33,673 bases of DNA from Clostridiales bacterium UBA6981 (GTDB lineage Bacteria; Bacillota; Clostridia; Oscillospirales; Oscillospiraceae), in the NCBI GenBank assembly GCA_002450075.1, contig DJYJ01000073.1:1-33673 (forward strand). Reading direction: 5' to 3'. The position numbers and the translations under genes were made by a program. The notes under the pieces were generated by a model. It did no database searches and had not been told where the DNA came from. It saw nothing but the letters and a program-made list of their open reading frames with translations. Below are positions 14,099-21,973 of the stretch, one piece after another (within the stretch, counting starts at the first letter, position 1; every line of letters starts with the position of its first letter).

Positions 14099-14371
14099 TT
14101 ACAGCAGCGCTGTAAGCATCTCTTCAAGCCTGCGCTTGACCTCGCTTCTCGGCCAGAGCGGGCTTGCCTCATAGAGTTTCTCCCTGCCGTTAAAAAAGCT
14201 CGGCACGCGATAATAATCATAGGTATCGGCCAGCGCGCTTTCCACGGATTCGTCGATCACGTCAATCTTGATCGCGGCAAATTCCGGCCGCTCGGCATAC
14301 AGCTCGTCCAGCACCTCGCGCGCCATCCTGCAATAGGGGCAGCCCGACAGCACAAATTCCGTCAGTTTCAT
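14099..14371 (-). CDS. small thioredoxin-fold (glutaredoxin-like) protein
   Basis: A 90-residue cytosolic redox protein. The N-terminal strand leads into GCPYC with Cys11 and Cys14, as in glutaredoxins, and YRVPSFF later carries the cis-proline of the thioredoxin fold. The reading frame is open ten residues further upstream, but ATG at 14371 has AAAGGACG 7 bases before it and starts right at the fold. It has its own promoter, back to back with that of cysK2, and its own terminator. A role in thiol reduction or thiol-based signalling near the cysteine genes is plausible; the partner is unknown. Confidence 0.85.
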   Translation of the reverse strand: MKLTEFVLSGCPYCRMAREVLDELYAERPEFAAIKIDVIDESVESALADTYDYYRVPSFFNGREKLYEASPLWPRSEVKRRLEEMLTALL

Positions 14372-14431
14372 GAGATCCGTCCTTTCTGTTTCTTCAGACA
14401 CAGCATGTTCCGATGAGCTTCCTTTTATGCC

Positions 14432-14460
14432 AGTATAACGGAAATGCCGGCAAAGTGCAA
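14432..14460 (-). promoter_or_regulatory. promoter of the thioredoxin-fold gene
   Basis: On the minus strand TTGCAC (14460-14455), a 17-base spacer and TATACT (14437-14432). The -35 lies 6 bases from the -35 of the cysK2 promoter on the other strand. Confidence 0.62.
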
Positions 14461-14466
14461 CTGCGC

Positions 14467-14495
14467 TTGCAATGGAAGCGCACTCGCGCTATAAT
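14467..14495 (+). promoter_or_regulatory. promoter of cysK2
   Basis: TTGCAA (14467-14472), a 17-base spacer and TATAAT (14490-14495). The leader is short (about 30 bases), unlike that of cysK1, and I see no ACC/GGT operator here. Confidence 0.68.
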
Positions 14496-14531
14496 CCGAT
14501 CGAAACAATGTCAGCACGGAGGAATATAACT

Positions 14532-15461
14532 ATGATCTATACCTCGGTCGATCAGCTGATCGGCGGCACGCCGCTGCTGGAGGCGAAAAACCTGGAACAA
14601 AAGCTTGGCTTGCAAGCACGGCTTCTGTTAAAGCTTGAATCCTTCAATCCCGCCGGAAGCGCCAAGGATCGCGTCGGCAAGGCGATGCTCGACGACGCCG
14701 AGGAACGCGGCCTGCTCGGCGAGGGCACGGTCATCATCGAGCCCACGTCCGGAAACACGGGCATCGGGCTTGCGGCGGTGGCGGCCTCGCGCGGCTATCG
14801 GCTGATGATCGTGATGCCGGATTCCATGTCGCGCGAGCGGATCCTGCTGATGCGCGCGCTCGGCGCCGAGCTCGTCCTGACCCCGGGCGCCAAGGGCATG
14901 GCCGGCGCCATCGAAAAGGCCGAGGAGCTCCATCGCGCGATCCCCAACAGCTTTATCGCCGGACAGTTCGTCAACCCCGCCAATCCCCGCGCCCACTATG
15001 AGACCACCGGTCCCGAGATCTGGCGCGATACCGGGGGAGAGGTCGACCTCTTCGTCGCCACGGTCGGCACGGGCGGCACGATCACCGGCACGGGGCGCTA
15101 TCTGAAGGAGCAGAATCCATCGGTCCGCGTTGTCGCGGTCGAGCCGAAGGGCTCGCCCGTCCTCTCGGGCGGCAAGCCCGGACCGCACAAGCTCCAGGGC
15201 ATCGGCGCGGGCTTTGTGCCGCAGGTGCTGGACACCACCGTTTATGACGAGGTCATCACGGTTTCGGATGAGGACGCCTACCGCATGGCCGCCCTGCTCG
15301 GCAAGACCGAGGGCGTGCTGGTCGGCATCTCCTCCGGCGCGGCGCTTGCAGCCGCGATCGAGCTGGCCCGGCGGGAAGAGAACGCGGGCAAAACCGTTGT
15401 GGCTCTTCTGCCGGACACCGGCGAGCGCTACCTCTCCACGCCCGGCTTTGTGGAAGAATGA
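14532..15461 (+). CDS. cysK: cysteine synthase (O-acetylserine sulfhydrylase), copy 2
   Basis: A 309-residue PLP enzyme very similar along its whole length to the one at 11290-12222. The PLP-lysine motif is PAGSAKDR (Ala in place of Val), and TSGNTGIGLA, GTGGTITGTG, KLQGIGAGFVP and EGVLVGISSGAA are all kept, so it should be active. The frame is open 20 codons further upstream, but ATG at 14532 has CGGAGGA 8-9 bases before it and matches the family start. It lacks the long leader and inverted repeat of cysK1, so the two copies are probably regulated differently. It ends at a terminator shared with the second mnmA gene. Confidence 0.94.
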   Translation: MIYTSVDQLIGGTPLLEAKNLEQKLGLQARLLLKLESFNPAGSAKDRVGKAMLDDAEERGLLGEGTVIIEPTSGNTGIGLAAVAASRGYRLMIVMPDSMSRERILLMRALGAELVLTPGAKGMAGAIEKAEELHRAIPNSFIAGQFVNPANPRAHYETTGPEIWRDTGGEVDLFVATVGTGGTITGTGRYLKEQNPSVRVVAVEPKGSPVLSGGKPGPHKLQGIGAGFVPQVLDTTVYDEVITVSDEDAYRMAALLGKTEGVLVGISSGAALAAAIELARREENAGKTVVALLPDTGERYLSTPGFVEE

Positions 15462-15464
15462 TAT

Positions 15465-15497
15465 AAAAAAGCAGGACCCGACGGGTCCTGCTTTTTT
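15465..15497. terminator. bidirectional terminator between cysK2 and mnmA2
   Basis: A perfect 15-bp stem (15465-15479 with 15483-15497) around a GAC loop, with six A and six T at the outer ends, between convergent genes. Confidence 0.93.
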
Positions 15498-15498
15498 G

Positions 15499-16506
15499 TT
15501 ATTTGGCATCTGTGATAAAGCCTCCGCCGAGGACGCGTTCACCGTCGTAGAGCACGGCGGACTGCCCCGGCGCGGGAGCACGGACGGGCTCGTCGCATTC
15601 GATTCGCACGCTGCCGTCGGAGAGCGCCGTCACGGTGCACGTCGGCTCCTCCCACTTGGTGTGGCGTACGCGCACGCTCGCGCGGATCGGCCCTGACGGC
15701 ACGTCGATGAGCCAGTTGAAGTCGCGCGCCGTAACCTCGCGCTTGAAAAGCTCCTCCCACAGCGCGAGCTCGACGGTGTTGCCCGCGGGATCGATGCGCG
15801 AGACATAGACCTTTCGCCCGTCAATGAGGCCGCTCTTGCGCTGCCCGACGGTATAGCGGAAGATGCCCTCATGCCGCCCGACGACCTCGCCGTGCAGGAC
15901 GAAATCGCCCGGTCCGGGCAGGGTACGTCTCTGCGCGATCCAGTTTACATAATTCTTGTCCGGCACAAAGCAGATCTCCATGCTGTCCGGCTTGTGCGCG
16001 GCGGGCAAGCCAAAGCTCTCCGCCAGCGCGCGCACCTCTTTTTTCTCATATCGGCCCAGCGGCAGCACGACGCGCGCGACCTGCCCGCGCCGCAGGCGGC
16101 AGAGCATATAGCTCTGGTCGTTGGCGGGACGGCCCTTATAGAGCATCCCGTTTTCGACACGCGCGTAATGACCGGTCGAGACCTGTTCGGCGCCGATGCG
16201 GTCGGCCTCGGCGAGCAGCGCGCGGAATTTCACCGCGGGATTGCAGAGAATGCAGGGATTGGGCGTCTCGCCGCGCAGATAGCTCTCGCAAAACGGCGTG
16301 CACACCTTTTCATCGAGCTCCTGCCGCACGTCGATCACCGTCAGTTCGATACCCATGCGTGCGGCCGCCTCGACGGCTTCGAGCCGCGTTCTTTCGTCCG
16401 TGTTGTCGAGATACAGCCCGTGCACCTCATAGCCCGCCTTTTGCAGCAGCACGGCGGACACGGCGGAGTCTACCCCGCCGGAAAAACCGAGAACGATCTT
16501 GCTCAT
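15499..16506 (-). CDS. mnmA: MnmA-like tRNA 2-thiouridylase (copy 2)
   Basis: A 335-residue paralogue of the MnmA at 9514-10596. Seen: PP-loop FSGGVDSAV near 8-16, ETPNPCILCNPAVKF with Cys85 and Cys88, STGHYARVENG, NDQSYMLCRL, and DSMEICFVP with Cys189. Thus the PP-loop and cysteines expected for thiolation are present. It lacks the CHKTCC insertion of copy 1 and has VCTPFC (69-73) instead, so the two belong to different subgroups. It overlaps the end of mnmG by ATGA and is cotranscribed with it; MnmG acts on the same uridine 34. This copy may be the dedicated mnm5s2U enzyme, or the two may prefer different tRNAs or sulfur donors. Confidence 0.9.
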   Translation of the reverse strand: MSKIVLGFSGGVDSAVSAVLLQKAGYEVHGLYLDNTDERTRLEAVEAAARMGIELTVIDVRQELDEKVCTPFCESYLRGETPNPCILCNPAVKFRALLAEADRIGAEQVSTGHYARVENGMLYKGRPANDQSYMLCRLRRGQVARVVLPLGRYEKKEVRALAESFGLPAAHKPDSMEICFVPDKNYVNWIAQRRTLPGPGDFVLHGEVVGRHEGIFRYTVGQRKSGLIDGRKVYVSRIDPAGNTVELALWEELFKREVTARDFNWLIDVPSGPIRASVRVRHTKWEEPTCTVTALSDGSVRIECDEPVRAPAPGQSAVLYDGERVLGGGFITDAK

Positions 16507-18371
16507 GTCTTCGTCTCCATATAGATCATCAGCGCGGCGAGATCCGCGGGGGAGACGCCGGAGATGCGCCCCGCCTGGCCGAAATTCTCCGGCCGGATCT
16601 TTTCGAGCTTCTCGCGCGCCTCGATGCGCAGACCCGGTATGCTTTGATAGTCGAGCGTGCGCGGCAGCGCACGGTCCTCAAGCCGCTTGAACTCCTCGAC
16701 CTGACGGAGCTGTCGCTTGATATAGCCCTCGTATTTCAATCCGATCTCCACGGCTTCGGCCGCGGCGCGGTCGAGCGCGGGACGCTCCGGATCAAAGGGG
16801 GCGAGATCGGCATAGCTCACCTGCGGCCGCCGGATCAGATCTGCCATCGACACGCCGGAGCTGACAGGTGCGGTGCCACGGCTCTCAAGCAGCGCGGCGA
16901 GCGCGTCGCCGGGGGCGAGATGCGTGTGCTCCAGCCGCTCGGTCTCTTTCCGGACGGCCTCGTATTTTTTCACGACGGCTGCATAGCGCTCCTCCGAAAC
17001 GAGCCCGAGCTTCCGTCCGATTGCCGTGAGCCGCTCGTCGGCGTTGTCCTGGCGGAGGATCAGGCGGTATTCGCTGCGCGAGGTCATCATGCGGTAGGGC
17101 TCGTTCGTGCCCTTGGTGACAAGATCGTCGATCAGCGCGCCGATATAGGCGTCGCTGCGCCGCAGGATCAGCGGCGCGCGCCCGAGCAGCTTCAGTGCGG
17201 CATTCACGCCGGCGACAAAGCCCTGCACGGCTGCCTCCTCATAGCCCGACGAGCCGTTGAACTGTCCCGCGCCGTAGAGCCCCTCGATCTTTTTGCACTC
17301 CAGCGTGGGGTACAGCTCGGTCGGGTCGATGCAATCGTATTCGATCGCATAGGCGCAGCGCGTCATCTCGGCCTTCTCAAGCCCCGGGATCGTGTGCAGC
17401 ATCTCGATCTGCACCTCCTCCGGCATGGAGGAGGAAAAGCCCTGAATATACAGCTCTTCGGTCTCCAGTCCCATCGGCTCGATGAAAAGCTGGTGGCGCG
17501 GCTTGTCCGGGAAGGTCATGACTTTCGTCTCGATGCTGGGACAGTAGCGCGGCCCGATGCCCTCGATCACGCCGGAATAGATCGGGCTGCGGTCCAGGTT
17601 TTCTCGGATGATCTCATGCGTGCGCCTGTTGGTATAGGTCAGATAGCAGACGGCGCGATTTTCCGGCACCTTTTCCGTGGAAAAGGAGAAGGGCTGGGGA
17701 TCGACGTCGCCGCGCTGGATCTCCATTTTTGAAAAGTCCACCGTGCGGCGGTTGACGCGCGGCGGCGTGCCGGTCTTGAAGCGGCGCATCGACAGCCCCA
17801 TTGACCGCAGCTTTTCTGCCAGCGGCACAGCGGCTGCCAGCCCGTCGGGGCCGGAGGAGCGCAACACCTCGCCCACGATCGTCCGCCCGTCGAGATAGGT
17901 GCCGGAAGCGATCACGACCGCGCGGCAGCGGTAGACCGCGCCGGTGTGCGTCGTGACGGAGACGACGCGCCCGTCCTCCACGCCGATGTCCACGACCTCG
18001 GCCTGCTTCACGCGCAGCCCCTCCTGCCGCTCGAGGGTTTGCTTCATGACCTCCTGATAGCGCCGCCGGTCGGCCTGGGCGCGCAGCGAGTGCACGGCCG
18101 GCCCTTTTCCGAGGTTGAGCATCCGGTACTGGATGCAGGCCTTGTCCGCGGCTTTGGCCATCTCGCCGCCGAGCGCGTCAAGCTCGCGCACCAGGTGCCC
18201 CTTTCCCGTGCCGCCGATCGCGGGGTTGCACGGCATGTTGCCCACACTGTCGAGATTGACGGTGAAGCACACCGTATCCAGCCCCAGCCGCGCGGCTGCC
18301 AGCGCGGCCTCGATGCCCGCGTGCCCCGCGCCGATCACGGCAATATCACATTGTCCGGCGTCGTATCTCAT
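16503..18371 (-). CDS. mnmG: MnmG (GidA), tRNA uridine 34 carboxymethylaminomethyl-modification enzyme
   Basis: A 622-residue FAD enzyme that, with MnmE, installs the C5 group on uridine 34 of several tRNAs. Seen: the FAD loop VIGAGHAGIEAA (12-23), NMPCNPAIGGTGKGHLV, GTYLDGRTIVGE, TGTPPRVNRRTVDFS, and GLYGAGQFNGSSGYEEAA. Length is standard. The frame runs open far upstream, but ATG at 18371 fits the family's Y-D-x3-C-D-I-A-V-I-G-A-G start; the ribosome site is weak. Here it is followed by mnmA2 rather than by rsmG. MnmE is not in the window. A probable promoter lies at 18422-18449. Confidence 0.96.
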   Translation of the reverse strand: MRYDAGQCDIAVIGAGHAGIEAALAAARLGLDTVCFTVNLDSVGNMPCNPAIGGTGKGHLVRELDALGGEMAKAADKACIQYRMLNLGKGPAVHSLRAQADRRRYQEVMKQTLERQEGLRVKQAEVVDIGVEDGRVVSVTTHTGAVYRCRAVVIASGTYLDGRTIVGEVLRSSGPDGLAAAVPLAEKLRSMGLSMRRFKTGTPPRVNRRTVDFSKMEIQRGDVDPQPFSFSTEKVPENRAVCYLTYTNRRTHEIIRENLDRSPIYSGVIEGIGPRYCPSIETKVMTFPDKPRHQLFIEPMGLETEELYIQGFSSSMPEEVQIEMLHTIPGLEKAEMTRCAYAIEYDCIDPTELYPTLECKKIEGLYGAGQFNGSSGYEEAAVQGFVAGVNAALKLLGRAPLILRRSDAYIGALIDDLVTKGTNEPYRMMTSRSEYRLILRQDNADERLTAIGRKLGLVSEERYAAVVKKYEAVRKETERLEHTHLAPGDALAALLESRGTAPVSSGVSMADLIRRPQVSYADLAPFDPERPALDRAAAEAVEIGLKYEGYIKRQLRQVEEFKRLEDRALPRTLDYQSIPGLRIEAREKLEKIRPENFGQAGRISGVSPADLAALMIYMETKT

Positions 18372-18421
18372 GAAATGCTCTTTCGCTCCGTTCTTTGAAA
18401 AAAGGATAAACAATTGAGAAC

Positions 18422-18449
18422 AGTATAGCAGATTGGCGCGGAAAAACAA
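18422..18449 (-). promoter_or_regulatory. possible promoter of mnmG-mnmA2
   Basis: On the minus strand TTGTTT (18449-18444), a 16-base spacer and TATACT (18427-18422). The -35 match is modest. Confidence 0.42.
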
Positions 18450-18450
18450 T

Positions 18451-18536
18451 CTTTTTTCTCGCTCTGACGCGCTGCGCCGCCGCGGAACGGCGCGCGCGGG
18501 AAAAAGCGAAAAAGCGCGCCGAAGAGCGAAAAAAGC
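18451..18536. repeat. long imperfect inverted repeat between divergent genes
   Basis: CTTTTTT-CT-CGCTCT (18451-18465) can pair with AGAGCGAAAAAAG (18523-18535), leaving a two-base bulge and a very GC-rich interior that contains GCGCGC and GCGAAAAAGCG repeats. It lies between the mnmG and surface-protein promoters. No coding frame or known RNA family is apparent. Confidence 0.35.
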
Positions 18537-18537
18537 A

Positions 18538-18566
18538 TTGACCGAAAAAACAAGGCGTTGTATAAT
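18538..18566 (+). promoter_or_regulatory. promoter of the surface-protein gene
   Basis: TTGACC (18538-18543), a 17-base spacer and TATAAT (18561-18566), about 50 bases before the ATG at 18618. Confidence 0.78.
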
Positions 18567-18617
18567 CCTGATAAAAGGGTAGCTATATCCTGTGTTGATG
18601 AAATGGGGTGCAATTCC

Positions 18618-19751
18618 ATGTACCGCAGACTTTCGAGAATTCTGACCGTCCTGCTCGCGGTATGCCTGCTCTGCTCGGTCATGAGCGCGGGCGTTTTCGC
18701 CGAGGACGTTGAGATCACGCGCGTCATGGCGACCTCGGATACCGAGGCGGTCGTCATGCGCACGGCGGGCGAGATCGCGTTCCGCACCAGCACCACCGGT
18801 GCCAGCATATCCTCCGTCGTGTGGACGGATTCCAGCGGCAAGAGCCTCGGCCCCTCCGACGCGTTCGCGGACGATACCTATACGCTGACAGTCACGCTCA
18901 CGGCCAACGAGGGCTATTACTTCTCCCAGAGCGCGGTCGGCGTGCTGTACAACAACGTCGCCAACACCAACATCGCCGTCAGCGCCGACGGAAAGACTGC
19001 GTCCCTCCGCCGTCAGATCAAGCCGCCCATCTGGTCGCCGATCATCTACAAGCACCCGCTGAGCGACCCCGCCGTCGAGCCGGGCTCTCTTGTCTCTTAT
19101 GTCTCCACGGCGGGTTTCGCAACGAGCAGCATCTGGATGTTCGTCAGCCCCGAGGGCGACGGCCCCATGCCGCCGAATGAGCTGCGGGATAAATTCCCCC
19201 AGATCACCATCGACGACGCCGGCATCGGCCGCATCATCATCTACAATGTCCCGGCCGAGCTGAACGGATGGGAGATCTTCTGCCGCTTCTATGAGAGCAC
19301 ACGCGTCTATTCGACCGACAGCAACCGCGCCACGATCAACGTCATCGTGCCGCCGTCCCCGACGCCCGCGCCCACGCCGGAGCCCACGCCTACGCCCGAG
19401 GTCACGCCGGAACCCACGCCGGAACCCACGCCCGAGCCGACACCGGAGCCCACGCCGGAGCCCACGCCCGTTCCCGTCGTGTGGGAGCATAACGAATCCG
19501 GCCACTGGCAGGAGGGTGAAAACGGCCAGGTGCTTACCCAGGGCGAGCACAGCTTCGTCTGGAAGCAGGTGGAGAACAGCAACGAAGAGATCGGCACCTG
19601 CAGCGTCTGCGGCTATACCGAAAGCCGCGTCGTCGCCGACGAGGCGCAGCAGAGCGTCAAGGGCAAGATCCTGATCGGTCTCGGCGTTGCCACGGCCGTG
19701 CTGATGATGCTCTCTCTCGCCGCCCCGGCCAGGAAAAAGAAGAAAAGATAA
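18618..19751 (+). CDS. secreted, membrane-anchored surface protein with Pro/Thr/Glu stalk
   Basis: A 377-residue protein of unknown function. A signal peptide (about 1-30, ending near GVFAED) is followed by a region of about 210 residues with Ig-like beta character, a PTPEPTPEP stalk, a small segment rich in His and Trp ending in GTCSVCGYTESR (a CxxC knuckle of a kind often repeated in clostridial surface proteins), one C-terminal membrane segment and a KKKKR tail. That makes it an outward-facing anchored protein. ATG at 18618 is chosen because GGGGTG lies 8 bases upstream and the signal peptide starts there; the frame is open further upstream but overlaps the promoter. It forms a single-gene unit. 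Confidence 0.8.
   Translation: MYRRLSRILTVLLAVCLLCSVMSAGVFAEDVEITRVMATSDTEAVVMRTAGEIAFRTSTTGASISSVVWTDSSGKSLGPSDAFADDTYTLTVTLTANEGYYFSQSAVGVLYNNVANTNIAVSADGKTASLRRQIKPPIWSPIIYKHPLSDPAVEPGSLVSYVSTAGFATSSIWMFVSPEGDGPMPPNELRDKFPQITIDDAGIGRIIIYNVPAELNGWEIFCRFYESTRVYSTDSNRATINVIVPPSPTPAPTPEPTPTPEVTPEPTPEPTPEPTPEPTPEPTPVPVVWEHNESGHWQEGENGQVLTQGEHSFVWKQVENSNEEIGTCSVCGYTESRVVADEAQQSVKGKILIGLGVATAVLMMLSLAAPARKKKKR
19360..19472 (+). repeat. 12-base tandem repeats coding the Pro-Thr-Glu stalk
   Basis: About eight imperfect copies of a 12-base unit similar to CCCACGCCGGAG encode PTPE-type repeats inside the surface-protein gene. Such arrays can change copy number. They have no spacers and are not a CRISPR. 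Confidence 0.8.
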
Positions 19752-19761
19752 AATAACATGA

Positions 19762-19788
19762 AAGAACCTCCCCGCCGGGGAGGTTCTT
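19762..19788. terminator. bidirectional terminator between the surface-protein gene and iscU
   Basis: AAGAACCTCCCC (19762-19773) pairs with GGGGAGGTTCTT (19777-19788) around GCC. The pairing extends outward to AATAACA (19752-19758) and TGTTATT (19791-19797). Confidence 0.87.
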
Positions 19789-19806
19789 GTTGTTATTCAT
19801 TTGCTT

Positions 19807-20238
19807 TTACTCGTGGCAGTGCTCGCAGTCCTCGACGTTTTTGAACAGCTCGGGGTCATAGGCGATGCCGTTCTTGTCGTAATAGTCCTTGACCGCGGCC
19901 TTGACGGCCTCCTCGGCCAGCACCGAGCAGTGCAGTTTATAGGCGGGCAGCCCGTCGAGCGCCTCGACGACCGCCTTGTTGGACAGCTCCAGCGCCTCCT
20001 CGATCGGCTTGCCCTTGATCAGCTCCGTCGCCATCGAGCTTGTCGCGATCGCGCTGCCGCAGCCGAAGGTGTTGAACTTGCAGTCGGTGATCACGCCGTC
20101 GCTGACCTTGATATACATGCGCATGATGTCGCCGCACTTGGCGTTGCCGACCTCGCCGATGCCGTCCGCATCCTCGATCTTGCCGACGTTGCGCGGATTC
20201 TGAAAATGGTCCATGACCTTGTCGCTGTAAAGTGCCAT
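19807..20238 (-). CDS. iscU: IscU/NifU-type iron-sulfur scaffold protein
   Basis: A 143-residue cytosolic scaffold on which IscS builds Fe-S clusters before transfer to target proteins. The ligands are all present: GNAKCGD with Cys35 and Asp37, FGCGSAIA with Cys60, and HCSVLAEE with Cys104. The C-terminal CEHCHE tail adds two cysteines whose role is unknown, though similar tails occur in clostridial NifU-like proteins. It begins 36 bases after iscS, with AGGAGGAAAC before the ATG, and is the last gene of the Rrf2-iscS-iscU unit. No HscA, HscB or ferredoxin gene follows, as is usual in the short clostridial isc operons. Confidence 0.95.
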   Translation of the reverse strand: MALYSDKVMDHFQNPRNVGKIEDADGIGEVGNAKCGDIMRMYIKVSDGVITDCKFNTFGCGSAIATSSMATELIKGKPIEEALELSNKAVVEALDGLPAYKLHCSVLAEEAVKAAVKDYYDKNGIAYDPELFKNVEDCEHCHE

Positions 20239-20274
20239 TGTTGTTTCCTCCTCTTTTTATTCAGACCGTATCGA

Positions 20275-21462
20275 TCAGATCAGATGCGGGCGCGTGCCCT
20301 TTTCCAGCTCGTCCCACACCGGGGAAATGCTGCGCAGATATGCGACCACCCGCGGGACGACCTCGATGATGTGGTCGATCTCATCCATCGAGTTGTATTC
20401 CCCGATCGAGAGCCGCAGCGAGCCGTGTGCCACCTCGTGCGGCAGCCCGATCGACAGCAGCACGTGGCTTGGGTCGAGTGAGCCGGAGGTGCAGGCGCTG
20501 CCCGACGAGGCGCAGATGCCGTCGCGGTCGAGCAGAAGCAGCAGGCTTTCGCCCTCGATGCCCTCAAAGCACATGTTCACCGTGCCGGGCACATGGTGCT
20601 CAAGGCTGCCGTTGATCTTGCTGTGCGGGATCTTCGAGAGCTCGGCAAAGAGCTTGTCGCGCATGGGGAGGATCTTCGCGGTGTTCTCCTCCATGTGCTC
20701 GCAGCTCTCCTTCAGCGCCGCGGCGAGCGCCACGATGCCTGCCACATTTTCGGTGCCGGCGCGCTTGCCGCGCTCCTGGGCGCCGCCCTCGATGATGTTG
20801 ACGAGCGGCATGTTCTTCTTCGCGTACAGCACGCCCACGCCCTTGGGCGCGTGGAACTTGTGGCCGGACATCGAGAGCATGTCGATGTTCATCTCCACCA
20901 CGTCGATCGGCATGTGCCCCGCGGCCTGTACGGCGTCGGTGTGGAAGGGGATGCCCTTTTCCCGGCACAGCGCGCCGATCTCGCGGATGGGCTGGATCGT
21001 GCCGATCTCGTTGTTGGCGAACATCACCGTGACAAGGCAGGTATCGGGGCGGATCGCGGCCTCGACATCCTCGAGACGGACGACGCCGTCCTCGTGCACA
21101 TCGAGCAGCGTGACCTCAAAGCCCTCTTTTTCCAGCTTCTTGAGCGTGTGCAGCACGGCGTGATGCTCAAACTTCGTCGAAATCAGATGCTTCTTGCCGT
21201 GGCGGGCGCCGACGCGGGCGGCCGAGACGATCGCCTGGTTGTCGGCCTCGCTGCCGCCGGAGGTGAAATAGATTTCGCGTGGTGTCGCGCCGATGCACTT
21301 CGCCACGGTCTCACGCGCCTCCTGCAGCGCTTCCTGGGCCTTCTGGCCGAAGGCGTACAGACTCGAGGGGTTGCCGTAATCCTCAAGCAGATAGGGGAAC
21401 ATCGCGTCAACGGCGGCGCGGCTGACACAGGTGGTGGCAGCGTTGTCTGCATATACAAACAT
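20275..21462 (-). CDS. iscS: IscS/NifS cysteine desulfurase
   Basis: A 395-residue PLP enzyme that takes sulfur from cysteine as a persulfide for Fe-S assembly (IscU) and tRNA thiolation (MnmA). Seen: N-terminal YADNAATT, TSGGSEADN, the PLP lysine K202 in SGHKFHAPKG, RAGTEN, and the catalytic loop SSGSACTSGS with Cys324. The frame is open well upstream of 21462, but ATG there has AAAGGAAA 7 bases upstream and matches the family start. Two MnmA copies lie in the same window, both of which need a sulfur donor of this kind. It is 20 bases after the Rrf2 gene and probably repressed by it. Confidence 0.96.
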   Translation of the reverse strand: MFVYADNAATTCVSRAAVDAMFPYLLEDYGNPSSLYAFGQKAQEALQEARETVAKCIGATPREIYFTSGGSEADNQAIVSAARVGARHGKKHLISTKFEHHAVLHTLKKLEKEGFEVTLLDVHEDGVVRLEDVEAAIRPDTCLVTVMFANNEIGTIQPIREIGALCREKGIPFHTDAVQAAGHMPIDVVEMNIDMLSMSGHKFHAPKGVGVLYAKKNMPLVNIIEGGAQERGKRAGTENVAGIVALAAALKESCEHMEENTAKILPMRDKLFAELSKIPHSKINGSLEHHVPGTVNMCFEGIEGESLLLLLDRDGICASSGSACTSGSLDPSHVLLSIGLPHEVAHGSLRLSIGEYNSMDEIDHIIEVVPRVVAYLRSISPVWDELEKGTRPHLI

Positions 21463-21482
21463 CGTCAGGTTTCCTTTCTTTC

Positions 21483-21920
21483 TTATATTGTGTTTCGTTT
21501 TTGTGATCTCCATTTTTCGCCGCTGAGCAGATCCTGCAGCGTGACGCGGTCGAGATAGGCGTTGGTGATCTCGTCGAGCTCCATCCACATCGGCAGCGTC
21601 ATGCACTCTCCCGCGTGGGCGCAGTCCACGCTCCCGTCCTTGATGCACGCAACCGGGGCAAGACTGTCCTCCAGACAGCGCAAGATCTCACCGACGGAAT
21701 ACTCCTCAGCCCGGCGGGGGAGCGTATAGCCACCCTCCTTGCCGCGCGTGCTCTCCACAAGCCCGGCCTTTTTCAGCGCACAGACGATCGACTCGAGATA
21801 TTTCATCGAGATGTCCTGGCGCTCGGCCACGGTCTTGAGCGAGATAAAGCCCTCGTCACGGTGCTGGGCAAGGTCGAGCATCACGCGCAGCGCATAGCGG
21901 CCTTTTGTCGTGACATTCAG
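21483..21920 (-). CDS. Rrf2-family (IscR-like) regulator of the isc operon
   Basis: A 145-residue winged-helix regulator heading the isc unit. NVTTKGRYALRVMLDLA, DISMKYLESIV and GKEGGYTLPR are Rrf2 features. Counted from the start used here, Cys92, Cys100 and Cys106 match IscR spacing and are at the same positions as in the regulator at 12287-12718. No ATG, GTG or TTG sits at the expected family start; CTG at 21920 does, with GAGGTGG 6 bases upstream. A GTG start at 21977 would give 19 more residues but would overlap the promoter and operator-like region. I favour CTG. By position it should sense Fe-S supply and control iscS-iscU. Confidence 0.88.
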   Translation of the reverse strand: MNVTTKGRYALRVMLDLAQHRDEGFISLKTVAERQDISMKYLESIVCALKKAGLVESTRGKEGGYTLPRRAEEYSVGEILRCLEDSLAPVACIKDGSVDCAHAGECMTLPMWMELDEITNAYLDRVTLQDLLSGEKWRSQKRNTI

Positions 21921-21938
21921 GAGAAACCACCTCGTTTC

Positions 21939-21973
21939 ACTAATTCCTACTAAATTGGTGTGAATTAAATATA
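21939..21973 (-). promoter_or_regulatory. probable promoter region and operator of the isc operon
   Basis: On the minus strand TATATT (21973-21968) is a candidate -10; no good -35 is evident. Just downstream ACTAATT (21939-21945) and AATTGGT (21953-21959) form an inverted repeat with six of seven pairs, overlapping the likely transcription start. It is a plausible binding site for the Rrf2 protein. Confidence 0.4.

Noticed and set aside
11290..15461. Two cysK genes considered as an assembly duplication
   Set aside because: They differ at many residues and in nucleotide sequence, promoters and flanks; they are real paralogues.
19360..19472. Regular short repeats considered as a CRISPR array
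   Set aside because: The units are contiguous 12-base codon repeats for Pro-Thr-Glu without spacers, inside a coding frame.
18372..19550. Upstream extension of the mnmG frame (about 390 residues)
   Set aside because: It runs antisense through the surface-protein gene and across both promoters; MnmG has its normal length from ATG at 18371.
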